This document shows, piece by piece, positions 11,018-22,105 of a DNA stretch of 64,000 nucleotides. Source of the DNA: Petaurus breviceps papuanus (taxonomy: Eukaryota > Chordata > Mammalia > Diprotodontia > Petauridae); contig JAMXIF010001253.1 of NCBI GenBank assembly GCA_028583685.1, positions 74,149,461 to 74,213,460 on the forward strand. The letters are read 5' to 3'. The translations under genes and the position numbers were made by a program. Numbering within the stretch: position 1 is the stretch's first letter; each line of letters starts with the position of its first letter. The notes below the pieces were generated by a model. That model ran no database searches, had not been told where the DNA came from, and saw nothing but the letters and a program-made list of their open reading frames with translations.

Positions 11018-11104
11018 AGTTGTACTTTTCTCCATCAAATATTGACCTTGGATTCTGGGCCAATGAAATATCTTTCCTTTTAGGACTGTGGACTAACTTC
11101 AAAA

Positions 11105-11290
11105 TGCAAATAAAGGAAGAGAGAGCTGGAGGCAGATACTCAGAAAATCAGAGAAATAGTCAGAGACCAAGAGACAGAATCAGAGACAAAGAGAATCATG
11201 CAGAAGAGACAGCTATAAAGGTTCACTGAGACAGATACAGAGATAGAGTGAGACTGAGAAACAATGAAAAAGGGCTAGAGACAGAGATGA
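11105..11290. repeat. Purine-rich (AGAGAC)-like degenerate repeat
   Basis: Runs of agagaca/cagaga units, for example agagaccaagagacagaatc. Decayed simple repeat. Confidence 0.7.
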
Positions 11291-11845
11291 GAGAGAATGC
11301 TTTTATTCCCTAAATGTTACTCATTTAGATATCCAATTAGATAGTCTCCTGTTGTTTTATCAACTATTGGTTTTCTGATTATTCCAGAGGTAGCTGTAGG
11401 GGTACAGAAACAATTCAACTTGAAAGTACTTTTCAAATTGTGACTCTAGGAAGGATCTTAAAGGTCTTACTGTAAAAGGTTAGGTTATATCTTAAAGGTA
11501 GACCACAAAATTATTAGCTTGATCCCTGAACCAAAACCAGTTATCTGGCATTTAATTCACAATTTGTCAGCAATACATCATGATGTTGGGGGGTGGGGGT
11601 GGAAATGGGGAAGGAGGAATTTGCAAAGAGCATTAGTAACAAAAGATTTTTCTGTAGGACTTAAAATGACCTGAGGAGTTCAGAAGAATAGAGATCAGTG
11701 TTTATTCTGTGGTAATTCATTTTAAGGTTATACTATTTTTAAAGAAACATTAGCCACCTTATGGAAATTTTTGCCTATTTGCATTTGAATAGTGCTAGTC
11801 ATCTAATGGTCCCAGAGCATTATTTTTTTCCTAAATAAGAGCCAT
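11291..11845. other. Unassigned sequence
   Basis: No gene or repeat recognised; contains a short G-rich patch near 11,588-11,600. Confidence 0.5.
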
Positions 11846-11849
11846 GCTT

Positions 11850-12175
11850 TGCAGATGGGGAAATGCAAGCATTGAGATTAAGTGATTTGATCAGCTGCAT
11901 TGCCTCCTCAGAAGAAGTGGATGTGCTGGCATTAAAACTCCTGACTCTGACTCAAATGTGCTTTCAGATGATGAGTGATATTGTACAATTATAACAGTTT
12001 ATATTTATCTCACACTTGAAGGCTTACAAATCACTTCACTCACTTTGGCTCATTTAATCCTCATACAAAATTTATTTAGGGCAGTGCATGTATTATCATT
12101 CCCATTTTCTAGATAAGGAAATTGAGGTTTATAGAAGTTAAATGACTTGTCCAAGTTTACCAGATGTCTTGATAA
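11850..12175 (-). repeat. Two adjacent old CORE/MIR-type SINE fragments
   Basis: The first (about 11,850-11,985) shows aagcattgagattaagtgat and ttaaaactcctgactctgac. The second (about 11,990-12,175) shows the antisense tail and core ggcttacaaatcacttcact, cattttctagataaggaaat and aagttaaatgacttgtccaa. Both are heavily mutated. Confidence 0.65.
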
Positions 12176-12179
12176 TTTA

Positions 12180-12900
12180 GGTTTAGGTAAATGATAAATA
12201 GCCAGGCCAACATGGGTTAAAATGGCTTATTAATGCTTATAGTCAAACTCATCATAGTATATTAGGCACAGATACAGTAAGAGATAGAATGGAAGCTACC
12301 TCCTTCATCCCCATAGTCCCACCAGACTGAGGTTGGTGGCCCATTAGAATAGTGGAACACATTCAAGGCCCAGGACTCCTAAAGGCCTCGGTTTACATTG
12401 GGTTTTCCAAAAAAAGGGACTTTGGCAATACTTCTACAGCTTGAGGGGTGGGAAGAGCATGTAGTCAAAGAACCTAGGTGGGTAACAAAAGGAAGGTATG
12501 TAACAATTAAGTAGTTAGATCTACTCAAGATGAGGTAGGTCGTCTTATAACTATGCCATACCAGAGATAAGTAACAGGAAACAATCTTGGAGCCATAGAC
12601 TCTCAGGTTCTGTTTTGTTTTGTTTTGTCTTGTTTTTTGGCCAAGGTAATGCGTACCAGAGGCAGGATCCAAGCACACATCATTTGGCTTTAAATCTAAT
12701 GTTGCTTCTATCTTGGAATGCCCCATGCTACTCCATTTATGAGTAATGGTTCAGTGTGAACTTTTAATCAGTCAGGGGATAAGAGGGCTCACTGGGTCAG
12801 TCGATTACAGTAAAAATTATCAATTACCACCATTATACCACTCCCTTCACACACCCCATAAAGAGTAACCAGAAACAGGAGAGGAACTTAGCTTGATGTC
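12180..12900. other. Unassigned sequence, LTR-like in character
   Basis: About 720 bp without recognisable coding. A (TTTTG)n patch lies near 12,613-12,640 and purine-rich stretches are present. It could be an unrecognised retroviral or other repeat, but I see no paired ends. Confidence 0.4.
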
Positions 12901-12904
12901 TAAT

Positions 12905-13145
12905 TCATGTTTTGCTGTTATTCGGTCATGTCCAACTCTTCATGACTCCATTTGGGGTTTTCTTGGCAAAGATACAGGAATGGTTAGTCATTTCCTTCTT
13001 CAGATTATTTTACAGATGAAGAAACTCAGGCAAGCAAGGTTACGTGACTTGCCCAGGGTCACGTTGCTAGTGTTCTGAAACTGGATTTGAACTTAGAAAC
13101 ATAATTCTTTCTGACTCCAAGTCCAGCACTCTATCCATCTGTCCC
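12905..13145 (-). repeat. BovB/RTE-tailed SINE
   Basis: The RTE-like tail comes first on plus (ttgctgttattcggtcatgt, ccatttggggttttcttggc), then the CORE part (gacttgcccagggtcacgtt) and the tRNA-like head (gactccaagtccagcactct). It looks full length. Confidence 0.82.
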
Positions 13146-13920
13146 TTTGACTAAGATAGAGTTCCAGAAAGAAGAGGTAAAGAAAAAGTAGCTAAAACCT
13201 TGTCTAAGGAAGAGAGGAACTTATCAAAGAAGATTGTTGTCAGTGTATTTTTTGAGAAACAAAACTTTTTAATGAATGATGTACATAAAGACAATATTGT
13301 CAAACTGAGTTGAATTGTCTCATATTAAAGCATATAGTTAGATCTAATGATAACACAATTTTTGTGCTTTTTTTCTCTTTAAGTACCATTCTTCCTTCTT
13401 TTCCCTGTCTTCCCTCTTTTCCTGGCATCCAGTACAGTCAAAATGCCTCATGCTCTTCTATCACAGAGAAAAGGAAAAATAATTCAATTAATGTGTCAAG
13501 CACTAATAACATACCTAAAGCTATTTTCTACTTTAAATTCTCATCATATCATGGAAAGATGAATTATGGAAGAAAAGTTGGTTACTTGTGTGGCATAATT
13601 TGAAATACTCCTAAACTTAATCCTCTTAAACTGAAAATCCTCCTCCCCAAAATTCCAGGTACCATTTTACCTGAGTTTCCCCTTAAAGAATCATTCATTT
13701 GAAAGCATTGTCACTCCAAAGTGTTCTCATTAAGAATGTAAATATCCCTGGAGGGGATACCCCAAATGCTTATGATTCTTCTTTTATATTTCAGAAATCT
13801 TCAATTTCGTTAAGTAAACTCACCCTTTACCCTTGATGCAGATAACAACCCCTTTTGCATAGATAGATAAATAGATAATATGTATACGAAGAGAGATAGG
13901 GGACAAGGGATGAGAAAAAT
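13146..13920. other. Unassigned sequence
   Basis: No gene found. A frame at 13,310-13,603 has no recognisable domain and biased AT composition, so it is treated as chance. Confidence 0.5.
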
Positions 13921-13924
13921 CATT

Positions 13925-14108
13925 TATTAATCACCTACATGGTGCTAGGTGACCACTGAGAGATAGGTGTTATGATCCTCATTTTATAGTTAAGGAAACT
14001 GAGGCAAACAGGTTAAGTGCATTTACCAGGGTCATATGTGAGGCTGGATTTGAACTTAGGTCTTCCTGACCCCAGTTTCAGCTCTCTAAACTCTATACCA
14101 CCTAGCAA
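13925..14108 (-). repeat. CORE-type SINE
   Basis: Shows antisense core and head: gttaaggaaactgaggcaaa, gaggctggatttgaacttag and ctctaaactctataccacct. Confidence 0.75.
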
Positions 14109-14111
14109 ATG

Positions 14112-14180
14112 AGATACAGAAAGAGAGACAGAGACAGAGAGAAATACAGAGAGAAAGAGACAGAGACAGAGAGAGAGTGT
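14112..14180. repeat. (GAGACA)n/(GAGA)n simple repeat
   Basis: Tandem purine-rich units such as gagagacagagacagagaga. Confidence 0.85.
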
Positions 14181-14202
14181 GCATTTATGAAACACATGGG
14201 CA

Positions 14203-14432
14203 GGTAGGTAGTACAATAGACAGAGAACCAGGTCTAGAGTGAGGAAGACTCATCTTCCTGAGTTCAAATTTGGCCTCAGAAAATTCTCTTGTCCCTGTTT
14301 GCCTCAGTTCCTCATCTGTAAAAAGACTTGGAGAAGGTAATGGCAAACCAAGTCAGTATCTTTGCCAAGAAAACTCCAAATGGGGAGAGTTGGACATGAC
14401 TGAAAAACTACTTAACAGCAGCAACAATGAAA
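14203..14432 (+). repeat. BovB/RTE-tailed SINE
   Basis: The head gcaggtaggtagtacaatag is followed by gaggaagactcatcttcctg, then the RTE tail ttgccaagaaaactccaaat and gttggacatgactgaaaaac. A short L2 antisense piece (about 14,433-14,512, catgtgccagaaagtgtaag) follows. Confidence 0.8.
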
Positions 14433-15497
14433 CACTTATCATGTGCCAGAAAGTGTAAGTGCTGAGAATATGAATACAGCCAAAAAGAAAATTAGTCCCC
14501 ACCTCAAGGAATTTACTTTCCTTTTTTATATACTTAATATTATTTTCCCCAATTTCATGTTAAGATAATTTTCAACATTCATTTTTATAAGATTTTCAGT
14601 TCCATATTTTTCTCCCTGCTTCCCTTCCGTCCCCAAGACATCAAGCAATCAAAATATAGGTTATACATGTAAAATCATGTTAAACATATTTCCACATTAA
14701 TCATGTTGTGAAAGAATTAAAAAAAAAAAGAAAAACCACGAGAAAGGGAAAAAAGTGAAAATAGTATCCTTTGATTTGCATTCAGATTCCAAAATTTTTC
14801 TCTGGTTTTGGATAGTGTTTTCCATCAGGAGTTCTTTTTTTTTCCAATTTATAAACGTTTATTAATTAATTAATTTGTTTATTTGTTCTGTTGTTTTTTT
14901 TTTATATTCCCTTCCTCCCTTGTCACCCATCCTTATTGGGAAGATAAGCAGTTCAGTATAGGTTGTACATGTGTAGCTAATGCAAAACAATAACATAGTA
15001 GATATATTGTAAAAGACTGACTATATTTCCCTCCCTCCTATCCCACCTCCCACTTGTTCTATTCTCTATTTTGATCCTGTCCCTTTTCAAAAATGGATGC
15101 TTCCCTCTTCCCTCCCCACCCAGCCTGCCCTCCCTTCCATCATCCCCCCTCTCATCCCCTTTCCCCCTACTCTCCTGTATGGTGAGATACCCTATTTAGT
15201 GTGTATTTCATTCGCTCACCAAGCCAAATTCAACAAGAATAAGGATGACCCATTCCCTTTTGCCTTCCTATTCTTCCCTTCCATTGTAACCATTTTCCCT
15301 TGCCTCTTCTTTATGAGATAGTTTACCCCATCTGTCTCTCCCCATCTCCTCTCATTATATTCCCTCTCACCTCTTAATTTCACCTTTTAAGTATCATCCC
15401 TTCCTGTTAAATTGGTCCTGTGCCCTCTATGTATACCTGTAAACATATTTACACACATTTACATATGTATTCATATGCCCATATACCCTCATATATA

Positions 15498-15500
<3 letters not shown>

Positions 15501-15530
<30 letters not shown>
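15501..15530. repeat. (AT)n inside HAL1 copy A
   Basis: A pure AT run of about 15 units following catatgcccatataccctc. The other HAL1-type copy has an AT run at the equivalent place (56,223-56,262). Confidence 0.9.
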
Positions 15531-15532
<2 letters not shown>

Positions 15533-15659
15533 CTATTTCCTTCAAGTATTTTCATACTGAGAAAAGTTTCATCAGTTACAATTATTGTTTTTCCATGTAG
15601 GAATGTTAATAGTTCGACTTTGATAAGTTCCTTATGATTTCTTTTCCCTGTTTACTTTC

Positions 15660-16717
15660 TCATCCTTCTCTTGCTTCTTGTATCTGAATGACAAATTTTC
15701 TATTCAACTCTGGTTTTTTCATCAAGAATGGTTGAAAGTCCTCTATTTCACTGAATGACCATATTTCCCCCTGAAACATGATACTCAGTTTTGCTGGGTA
15801 GGTGATTCTTAATTTTAATCCCAGCTCCTTTGACCTCTGGAATATCATATTCCAAGTCCTTCAATCCCTCAGTGTAGAAGGTGCCAGATCCTGGGGTTAT
15901 CCTGAATATGTTTCCACAATATTCAAATTGTTTCTTGGCTGCTTGTAATATTCTCTCCTTAATCTGGGAATTCCAGAACCTGGCTATAATATTCCTAGGA
16001 GTTTTCTTTTTGAGATCTTTTTCAGGAGGTGATTGGTGGATTCTTTCAACCTCTATTTTGCCCTCTGGTTCTAAAACATCAGGGCAGTTTTCTTTGAGAA
16101 CTTCCTGGAAGATGATTTCTCGGTTCTTACTCTGATCATAGCTTTCAGGTAGTCCAATAATTTTTAAATTATCTCTCCTGAATCTATTTTCCAGGTCAGT
16201 GGTTTTTCCCATGAGCTATTTCACAGTGCCTTCTATTCTTTCATTTGTTTGGATCTGTTTAACAGCATCTTGATTTCTCATCAAGTCATTATCTTCCATT
16301 TGCTCCAATCTAATTCTGAAGCAATGATTCTCCTCGGTGATTTTGGGATTCTTTTTCCATCTGGCAAATTTGGCTTTTTAAGGCATTCTTCTCCTCATTT
16401 CCTTTTTGAGTCTCCTTTGCCATTTGGGTTAGTCTGTTTTTTAAGGTGTTATTTTCCTCAGTCAGGCTGTTGACTCTCATTTCATAATTTTCTTGCATCA
16501 TTCTCATTTCTCATCCCAATTTTTCCTCCACTTCTCTTATCTGCTCCTTAAGGTCCTCTATGGCCTGTAACCAGCTCGTATTTTCCTTTGAAGTTTTTGG
16601 TGCAGGAGTTCTGACTTCACTGTCTTCCTCCTGTTCCATGCTTTGCTCCGTTTTGTCCCCAAAATAGGAGTCTAATGTTGGAATCTTCTGTCTGCTTTGT
16701 TTCCTTTGCCTGGTCAT
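15660..16717 (-). pseudogene. HAL1/L1 ORF1 (copy A), frame-broken
   Basis: ORF1p of an L1-type element: an RNA-binding protein that trimerises by a coiled coil. The start at 16,717 reads MTRQRKQSRQKIPTLDSYFG. A coiled-coil segment with MAKETQKGNEEKNALK lies at about 16,510-16,310. The RRM-like domain (LENRFRRDNLKIIGLPESYD, TPRNIIARFWNSQIKERIL) is in a second frame (16,212-15,748), and the C-terminal domain (ELGLKLRITYPAKLSIMFQG, EIWSFSEIEDFQPF) is in a third. All three family domains are recognisable, but at least two frame breaks and internal stops prevent one product. Confidence 0.88.
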
Positions 16718-16724
16718 GTCGCCC

Positions 16725-17429
16725 CTCAGTCACTTGACCCCTGGGCTTTTTGCCACAGTAGGACTCTGCCACCAGACAGGGGAGCTTTCGTCCCAAATGC
16801 TGGGGTTTTCTCAGCTGCCGGAGGATTAGATGGGTGCCCTCTCTGAGGTCTCCACATGCTCTGGAAAGCTGTACACATGCCCCAGGATCTCCACCCTAGA
16901 CTGCAATCCAGATCCAAGCAGGTTAAAGCAAGAGCGATTACTCCTCAGACTGGTTGTTTGGTCCCCCTACACTCTGCAGGCCAGGAGCTGAGGCTTCCAT
17001 GTGGCACTGGCTGGCTGTGCTGGCATCTCAGTAGCTTCTCACCCCAGGGGCAAAAGCCAATGCACCCCCACTTACTGGGTCCCAAAGTCCAGACTGCACT
17101 GACCTCTCACTTTGTCCTTAGCATCTATGTGTTGATAATTCTGAAAATGGCCACAGCTGCTGCTGATCTGTAGTCCCTCTTGCTGGCAGCTGGTCAGGCC
17201 CACCCTGGGGCTAAAGCCTCGGTGTGGGGCTGGGCTTGGCTCCCAGAGCACTGTGCTGGCTGCTTGCTGCCGGCCTGCCAGGCTGTCCTCAGCAGGTTGT
17301 TAGCTTCTCTGTGTCATTTGTGGGTTCTGCAGCTCCAGAGTTTGTTCAGAGTCCCCTTTTTACATTGATTGGGGAAGGTGGAAGCTGGAGCCGCTCTGAG
17401 GTCGTGCTTCTACTCTGCCATCTTAACTC
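16725..17429 (-). promoter_or_regulatory. HAL1 copy A 5' UTR
   Basis: GC-rich, clearly different in composition from the neighbourhood, and closely similar to 57,470-58,136 in copy B (shared ggtcccaaagtccagactg and cctctcactttgtccttagc). By analogy with L1 it would hold the internal promoter. Long chance frames on plus here (for example 16,856-17,173) are a by-product of GC content. Confidence 0.7.
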
Positions 17430-17699
17430 CCATCAGGAGTCTTTTGGAATGCCTTGCATCATTGTGTTGCTGGAAATAGCTAAGTTTATCATAGTTGATC
17501 ATCACACAATGTTTACTGTGTACAATATTCTCCTCGTTCTGCTCATTTCACTCATTATCAGTTCATTTAAGTCTTTCCAGGATTTTCTGAAATCCACCTG
17601 TTCATCATTTCTTATTTAACAAAAGTATTCCATTACATTCATATACCACAACTTGTTTAGCCATTCCCCAATTGATGGACATCAGAAAAAGAACTGCTA

Positions 17700-17726
17700 T
17701 ATATTTTTGTTATATATATATATATT
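17700..17726. repeat. (TA)n with adjoining G run
   Basis: Short TA run followed by a run of nine G, inside the host L1 ORF2 end. Confidence 0.8.
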
Positions 17727-18099
17727 GGGGGGGGGTCCTTTGTGGGTCCTTTTCCCTTCTTAGGAGCTCTTTGAGATACAGACTTAGTAGTGGTATTGCT
17801 GGATCAAATGGTATGCACAGATTCACTCATTTTTAATTTGTTGTTTTTTGGTAGGTTTTTTTTAAAGATGCATGCCCTATTTATTGATCTTCTTTTTCTC
17901 TATTTTATTAATGAAAGCATTTAGAGAAATCAATTATCCCCCAATGACTACTTTGGCTCCATATGATAAATTTTGGTGTGTTGTTTCATTGTTATCTTTT
18001 TCTTTAATGAAATTATTGATTGTCTCTATGATTTTTCTTTGATCCACTTATTCTTTAGAATTACATTATTTAGTTTCCAATTAATAATTTTGGTTTTGT

Positions 18100-18290
18100 T
18101 TTTGTTTATTTTTTGGAGGGGGGAGGGCAGGGCAATTGGGGTTAAGTAACTTGCCCAAGGTTACATGGCTAGTAGGTGTTAAATGTCTTAGACTGGATTT
18201 GAACTCAGGTCTTCCTGACTCCAGGTCCAGTGCTCTACTCTACTAGGTACTGTGCCCCCTAGCCACTCCTCCAAAAAAATTTTAATTTAT
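18100..18290 (-). repeat. tRNA/CORE SINE inside L1 ORF2
   Basis: Reads on plus as ggggttaagtaacttgccca, ggatttgaactcaggtcttc and actccaggtccagtgctcta. It interrupts the L1 ORF2 endonuclease region. The flanking copies of the target are too decayed for me to define. Confidence 0.78.
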
Positions 18291-19526
18291 GTTTCCATAG
18301 ACATTTATTGAATGTAATTTTTATTGCATTGTTCTGAAAGGGATACATTTAGTATTTTTGCTTTTCTGCATTTGGTTGTGAGGTTTTTAAGCCCTAATAT
18401 GTGGTTAATTTTTTATGGAGGTACACTACCACTGAGAAAAATGTATATTACTTTTGATTTCCATTCAATTTTCTTAGAGGTCTATCCTATCTAAATTTTC
18501 TAAATGCTATTCATCTCCTTAACTTTTTTCTTGCTTGTTTTTGTTAGAGTCATCTAGCTCTGAAAGGGTCAGTTTGCAGTCCCTTCACTAATATGGTTTT
18601 ACTTTTTATTTCCTTCTGTAACTCATTTAACTTTTTTGTTTTAAGAATTTGGATGCTTTACCATTTCATGCCTATATGTTTAGTATTAATATTACTTCAT
18701 TGTCTATGGTATGTTTTGCCAAAATGTAGTTTCCCTGTTTATCCCTTTTAATTAGATCTATTTTTGTTTTTGCTTTGTCTAAGATTATGACTGCTACCCT
18801 TGCTTTTTTTTTTTTACTTCAGCTAAAGCATAATAGATTCTTTTCCAGCCCTTTACTTTTCTTCTATATGTGCCTCTCTGTTTAAAGTATGTTTCTTGAA
18901 AAGAATACATTGTAGGATTCAGGTTTATAATCTACTGTGCTGTCTGCTTCAATTTTATGGGTGAATTTATCTCATTCACATTTACCATTATGATTACTGT
19001 GTATTTCCCTCCATCCTATTTCCCCCCTTTTTAACCCTCTATCTCTTTATCCCCTGTCATTCTCTCCCTTTTCACAAATGTTTTACTTCTGAACACTACC
19101 TCCCCCAATCTGTTTTCCCTTCAATTGGTCTCTCTTCCCCTCACCCCACCACCCCTCCATTCTGCTATCTCTTTTCCATTCCAAGTTCTCTGTAAAGTAA
19201 GCCAGATTCCTACCTCCAACTGTATGTGTATGTTATTCTTTTTTTAAACCAATTCTGATGACAGTAAGGCTTGTCTGCTACCCTGCCTGCATCTTCCCCT
19301 TTACTGTAAAAGCTTCTTTTATGTGAGATAATTTACCTCACTCTACCTCTCCCTTTCCCTTTCTCCCAGTGCAACCCTTTTTTCACCCTTTAATTTTATT
19401 TTTTGACTATTATCTCATCATTGTCAACCCACACCTTTGCCCTCTGTATACATACACGCCTTCTAACTATCCTAATAAAGAAAAAGTTTTCAGGAGTTAC
19501 AAGTATGTTTTTCCTATATAGAATTT

Positions 19527-20008
19527 TGTATCACCAAAGCAATATTCACAGCACCAATGACAACTATGAATATGCCAGTGTAGTTCTGAATTGTAAAATA
19601 TAAAATAAAATGTAAAATATAAAATCTCCCCACAAAACATTTATTCAAACACCAGAAAACTGAATCCAAATACCAGAAAGCCAAATTCATCCTAGCTACA
19701 AAGAAAGCTATATACAATAACACTGCAGAGGGCACTGCCATCCCCAAGCCTTCCCCTTGCTTGGGCATTCCCACAAACAAACACTCACAATCCTAGCTGT
19801 CTGCTTACCTATGTCCTCTCTCTCCCTTTTCTAATTACTTTGACTCATCTCCTGCCCCACCCCTTCCTGCTACCATCTTTCAGCAAACTCCTCCCATCAC
19901 AGGCTCCATGTGATTACATTAGGCCTATTAAGGGGCAAGGAAGATCTTCAAATTCCCTTAGGCCTATTAAGGGACAGGAAAGATCTTCAAATTCCAATTA
20001 CCATTACA
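19527..20008 (-). mobile_element. Solo LTR, family A (copy 1)
   Basis: A fossil LTR of an endogenous retrovirus-like element, no internal region. It has TG...CA ends on minus (TGTAATGGTAATTGG start) and lies in the spacer between ORF1 and ORF2 of the host L1. Sister copies are at 35,916-36,411 and 60,797-61,321. Shared blocks include cagcaaactcctcccat, cacaggctccat and attcacagcaccaatga. Flanking duplications are decayed. It is younger than the L1 it sits in. Confidence 0.75.
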
Positions 20009-20258
20009 GATGTAAATAGTTTAACCTTACTGAAGCCCTTATGATTTCTCTTTCTTGTTTACCTTTTTTTCTTCTCTTGAGTCTTATGTTTTAAATTCAA
20101 ATTTTCTATTTAGCTCTGATCTTTTCATCAGGAATGCCTGTACATTTTCCATTTCAATAAATGTCTATTTTTCCCCCCTGAAGGATTATACTCAGTTTTT
20201 CTGGGTAGGTGATACTTGGTTGTAATCCTAGCTCCTTTGCCCTCTGGAATATCATATT

Positions 20259-20403
20259 CTATCTGGCCACTAGACCCAGATGGCTCTAGAGAAGAAAGTG
20301 AGGCTGGTGACTTTGCACAGCCCTCCCTCATTTAAATCCAATTCACTCACATGTCATGGCATCATCTCCACAATGTCATGGTCCTCTTTGATAACAAAGG
20401 ACA
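20259..20403 (-). repeat. Truncated SINE-like repeat in L1 ORF1
   Basis: Minus-strand copy of the repeat at 5,903 (reverse complement shows caaagaggaccatgacattg and gtgagtgaattggatttaaa). It is flanked by atcatattc at 20,250-20,258 and 20,404 onward, a short duplication of host ORF1 sequence, so it is a later insertion. Confidence 0.75.
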
Positions 20404-20529
20404 ATCATATTCCAAGTACTTCTATCCTTTAATGTAGAAACTACTCAACCTTGCATTATTCTGATTATGGCTCCATGATATTTGAATTGTTTCCTTCTGG
20501 TTGCTTGTAAAATTTTCTCCTTTACCTCG

Positions 20530-21588
20530 TCTAAAGCCACGCACAAGCAGCTTTCCAGAAGAATGCTACTATGAACAGCTTTTAAGGTTCTGATTACACA
20601 GTATAGTGAATGCTCTATTTCAAACTAATCAGAGAAAAACATTCACAGTAAATCAAGGTGCAGCATTCAATATATTACAACTTATCACAGAAAATCAAAA
20701 TATAGTATTCATAACAGATTATCACAGAAATGGCCACATAGTTTCTACCATAGTGGCCACAAAATTTTGAACAAAAAAACCAATCTTCTCAAAGTACAAT
20801 AGTCAAAGTCTTCCACTCATCAGGGCACACTAAGTTAACTTGATTAGTCACTTATTCAGCAATCAATTACTAAGTATCATTAATCACTAAGTACAATCAT
20901 TAGAAAATAAACAGACCCTTTACCCCTAGGTCACTAGTAAATTTACAATTCCTCAGTCAGTATACAGTATCCAAGTAAAGTCTTCTTTCAGCTTGACTTG
21001 GAGTGGTCTCTCAGATTCCCTGGACCCCCTTCCATGGTCCCAGATCCTACTTGGATTCACCAAACTGTCACCTGGGTTTAAAGGCAGACAGCTCCCAGGT
21101 CCTTGTCCAACTCTCCATGTAGGTCCTGCCCCACACTGAAGTTCACAGGGTCCAGGCCATCTCAAATACTTCACAATTTCTGCTTCCTGGAATTCAAGGC
21201 TCAACCAAACCACAAACAGCCAAAGTCCTTTCATCCTGGTCATGCTTCCTCAGTCTTCTGCAGCTCATTAAAAAAATCAGAATCACCTTATCCAGCCTGC
21301 TGGAATGGGGCTCCTGGGCTCCTGGCTTCCTGGGCTCCTCTTCAGCCTCCTCCTGCCTGAGAGCTGCTTCTGCCTCCACGGTGGTCCAAGAAATTCTGAC
21401 TGTGCCTCCCTGGGGCTTTTCTTATATACACAGCATTAGCTTCTTCCTGTTTCAGTCAACCCTTTTCTGTTACATCAAGAACAGGGATTCATACCTTCTG
21501 TTTCTTTCACAGAGGCTTGATCAATTATTAAGTGCTAAGTACCTGCTTACTTGCCAATATGAAGGGATCATATTACATTACCATTACA
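20530..21588 (-). mobile_element. Probable solo LTR, family B, about 1.06 kb
   Basis: A fossil LTR-like insertion within host L1 ORF1: L1 sequence stops at ctcctttacct and resumes at acctgggagcttgggaattt. On minus it begins TGTAATGGTAATGTAATATG and has a TATA-type stretch followed by a GC-richer region, as expected of a U3/R boundary. A short near-duplication (cctcg/cctgg) flanks it. No internal retroviral sequence is present. It differs from family A beyond the first bases. Broken and old; class not determined. Confidence 0.65.
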
Positions 21589-21943
21589 CCTGGGAGCTTG
21601 GGAATTTGGTTATAATATTCTTGGGAGTTTTCATTTTGGGATCTTTTTCCAGAAGGTGATTGGTTGATTCCTTCAATTTCTTTTTTTACCTTCTGGATCT
21701 AGGCTATCAGGACAGTTTTCCTTGGTAATTTCTTAAAATTTAATATCTAGGTTCTTTTTTTTTAATCATGGCTTTCAGATTTCCAATAATTCTTAAATTC
21801 CCTCTCCATCTATTTTGCAAATCAGTTGTTTTTACAATGAGAAATTTAATATTTTCTTCAATTTTTCATTCTTTAGATTTTGTTCTATTGGGTTTTTTTT
21901 ATGTCTTATGGAGTCATTAGCTTCTACTTGCCCAGTTGTAAAT

Positions 21944-22105
21944 TTTTTTTAAAGCAATTGGAGTTAAGTAACTTGCTCAAGGTTACACGGCCAGTTATTT
22001 CTGGGTGTGGTGCTAAGTATCTGAGCCCAGATTCGATCTCAGATCATCCCGACTCTGGGGCCAGTGCTCTTACTCACTGCGCTACCTGGCTATGCACCCC
22101 CCCCC
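21944..22105 (-). repeat. tRNA-derived SINE (GGCCAGGTGGCTCAG type)
   Basis: Reads on plus as gcaattggagttaagtaact, cacggccagttatttctggg, gattcgatctcagatcatcc and gctcttactcactgcgctac. On minus these give A-box-like and B-box-like (gatCGAATC) Pol III promoter blocks. The flanks ttgtaaatttt and ttgtaattta are a decayed duplication. Confidence 0.82.

Larger units (their letters stand above)
14839..17429 (-). mobile_element. HAL1-type (ORF2-less L1) retroposon, copy A
   Basis: A 2.6-kb insertion on minus, flanked by duplications of host L1 sequence: ccatcaggagttctttt (14,822-14,838) and ccatcaggagtctttt (17,430-17,445), differing by one base. In element order: the 5' end (GAGTTAAGATGGCAGAGTAG), a GC-rich 5' UTR (17,429 to about 16,720), ORF1 (16,717 to about 15,660), a pyrimidine-rich (on plus) spacer like that between ORF1 and ORF2 of the host L1, and an A-rich end. 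No ORF2 is present. Known HAL1 elements are likewise ORF1-only L1 derivatives moved by L1 enzymes. The duplication, read in element orientation, begins AAAAG, as expected for the L1 endonuclease. Confidence 0.85.

Noticed and set aside
16856-17619. Plus-strand frames of up to 131 residues as exons
   Set aside because: They lie antisense to the GC-rich 5' UTR of HAL1 copy A and run into host L1; composition explains them.
21944-22105. A tRNA gene from the B-box-like gattcgatc
   Set aside because: No cloverleaf fits; the same unit is repeated with A-tails and target duplications, so it is a tRNA-derived SINE.
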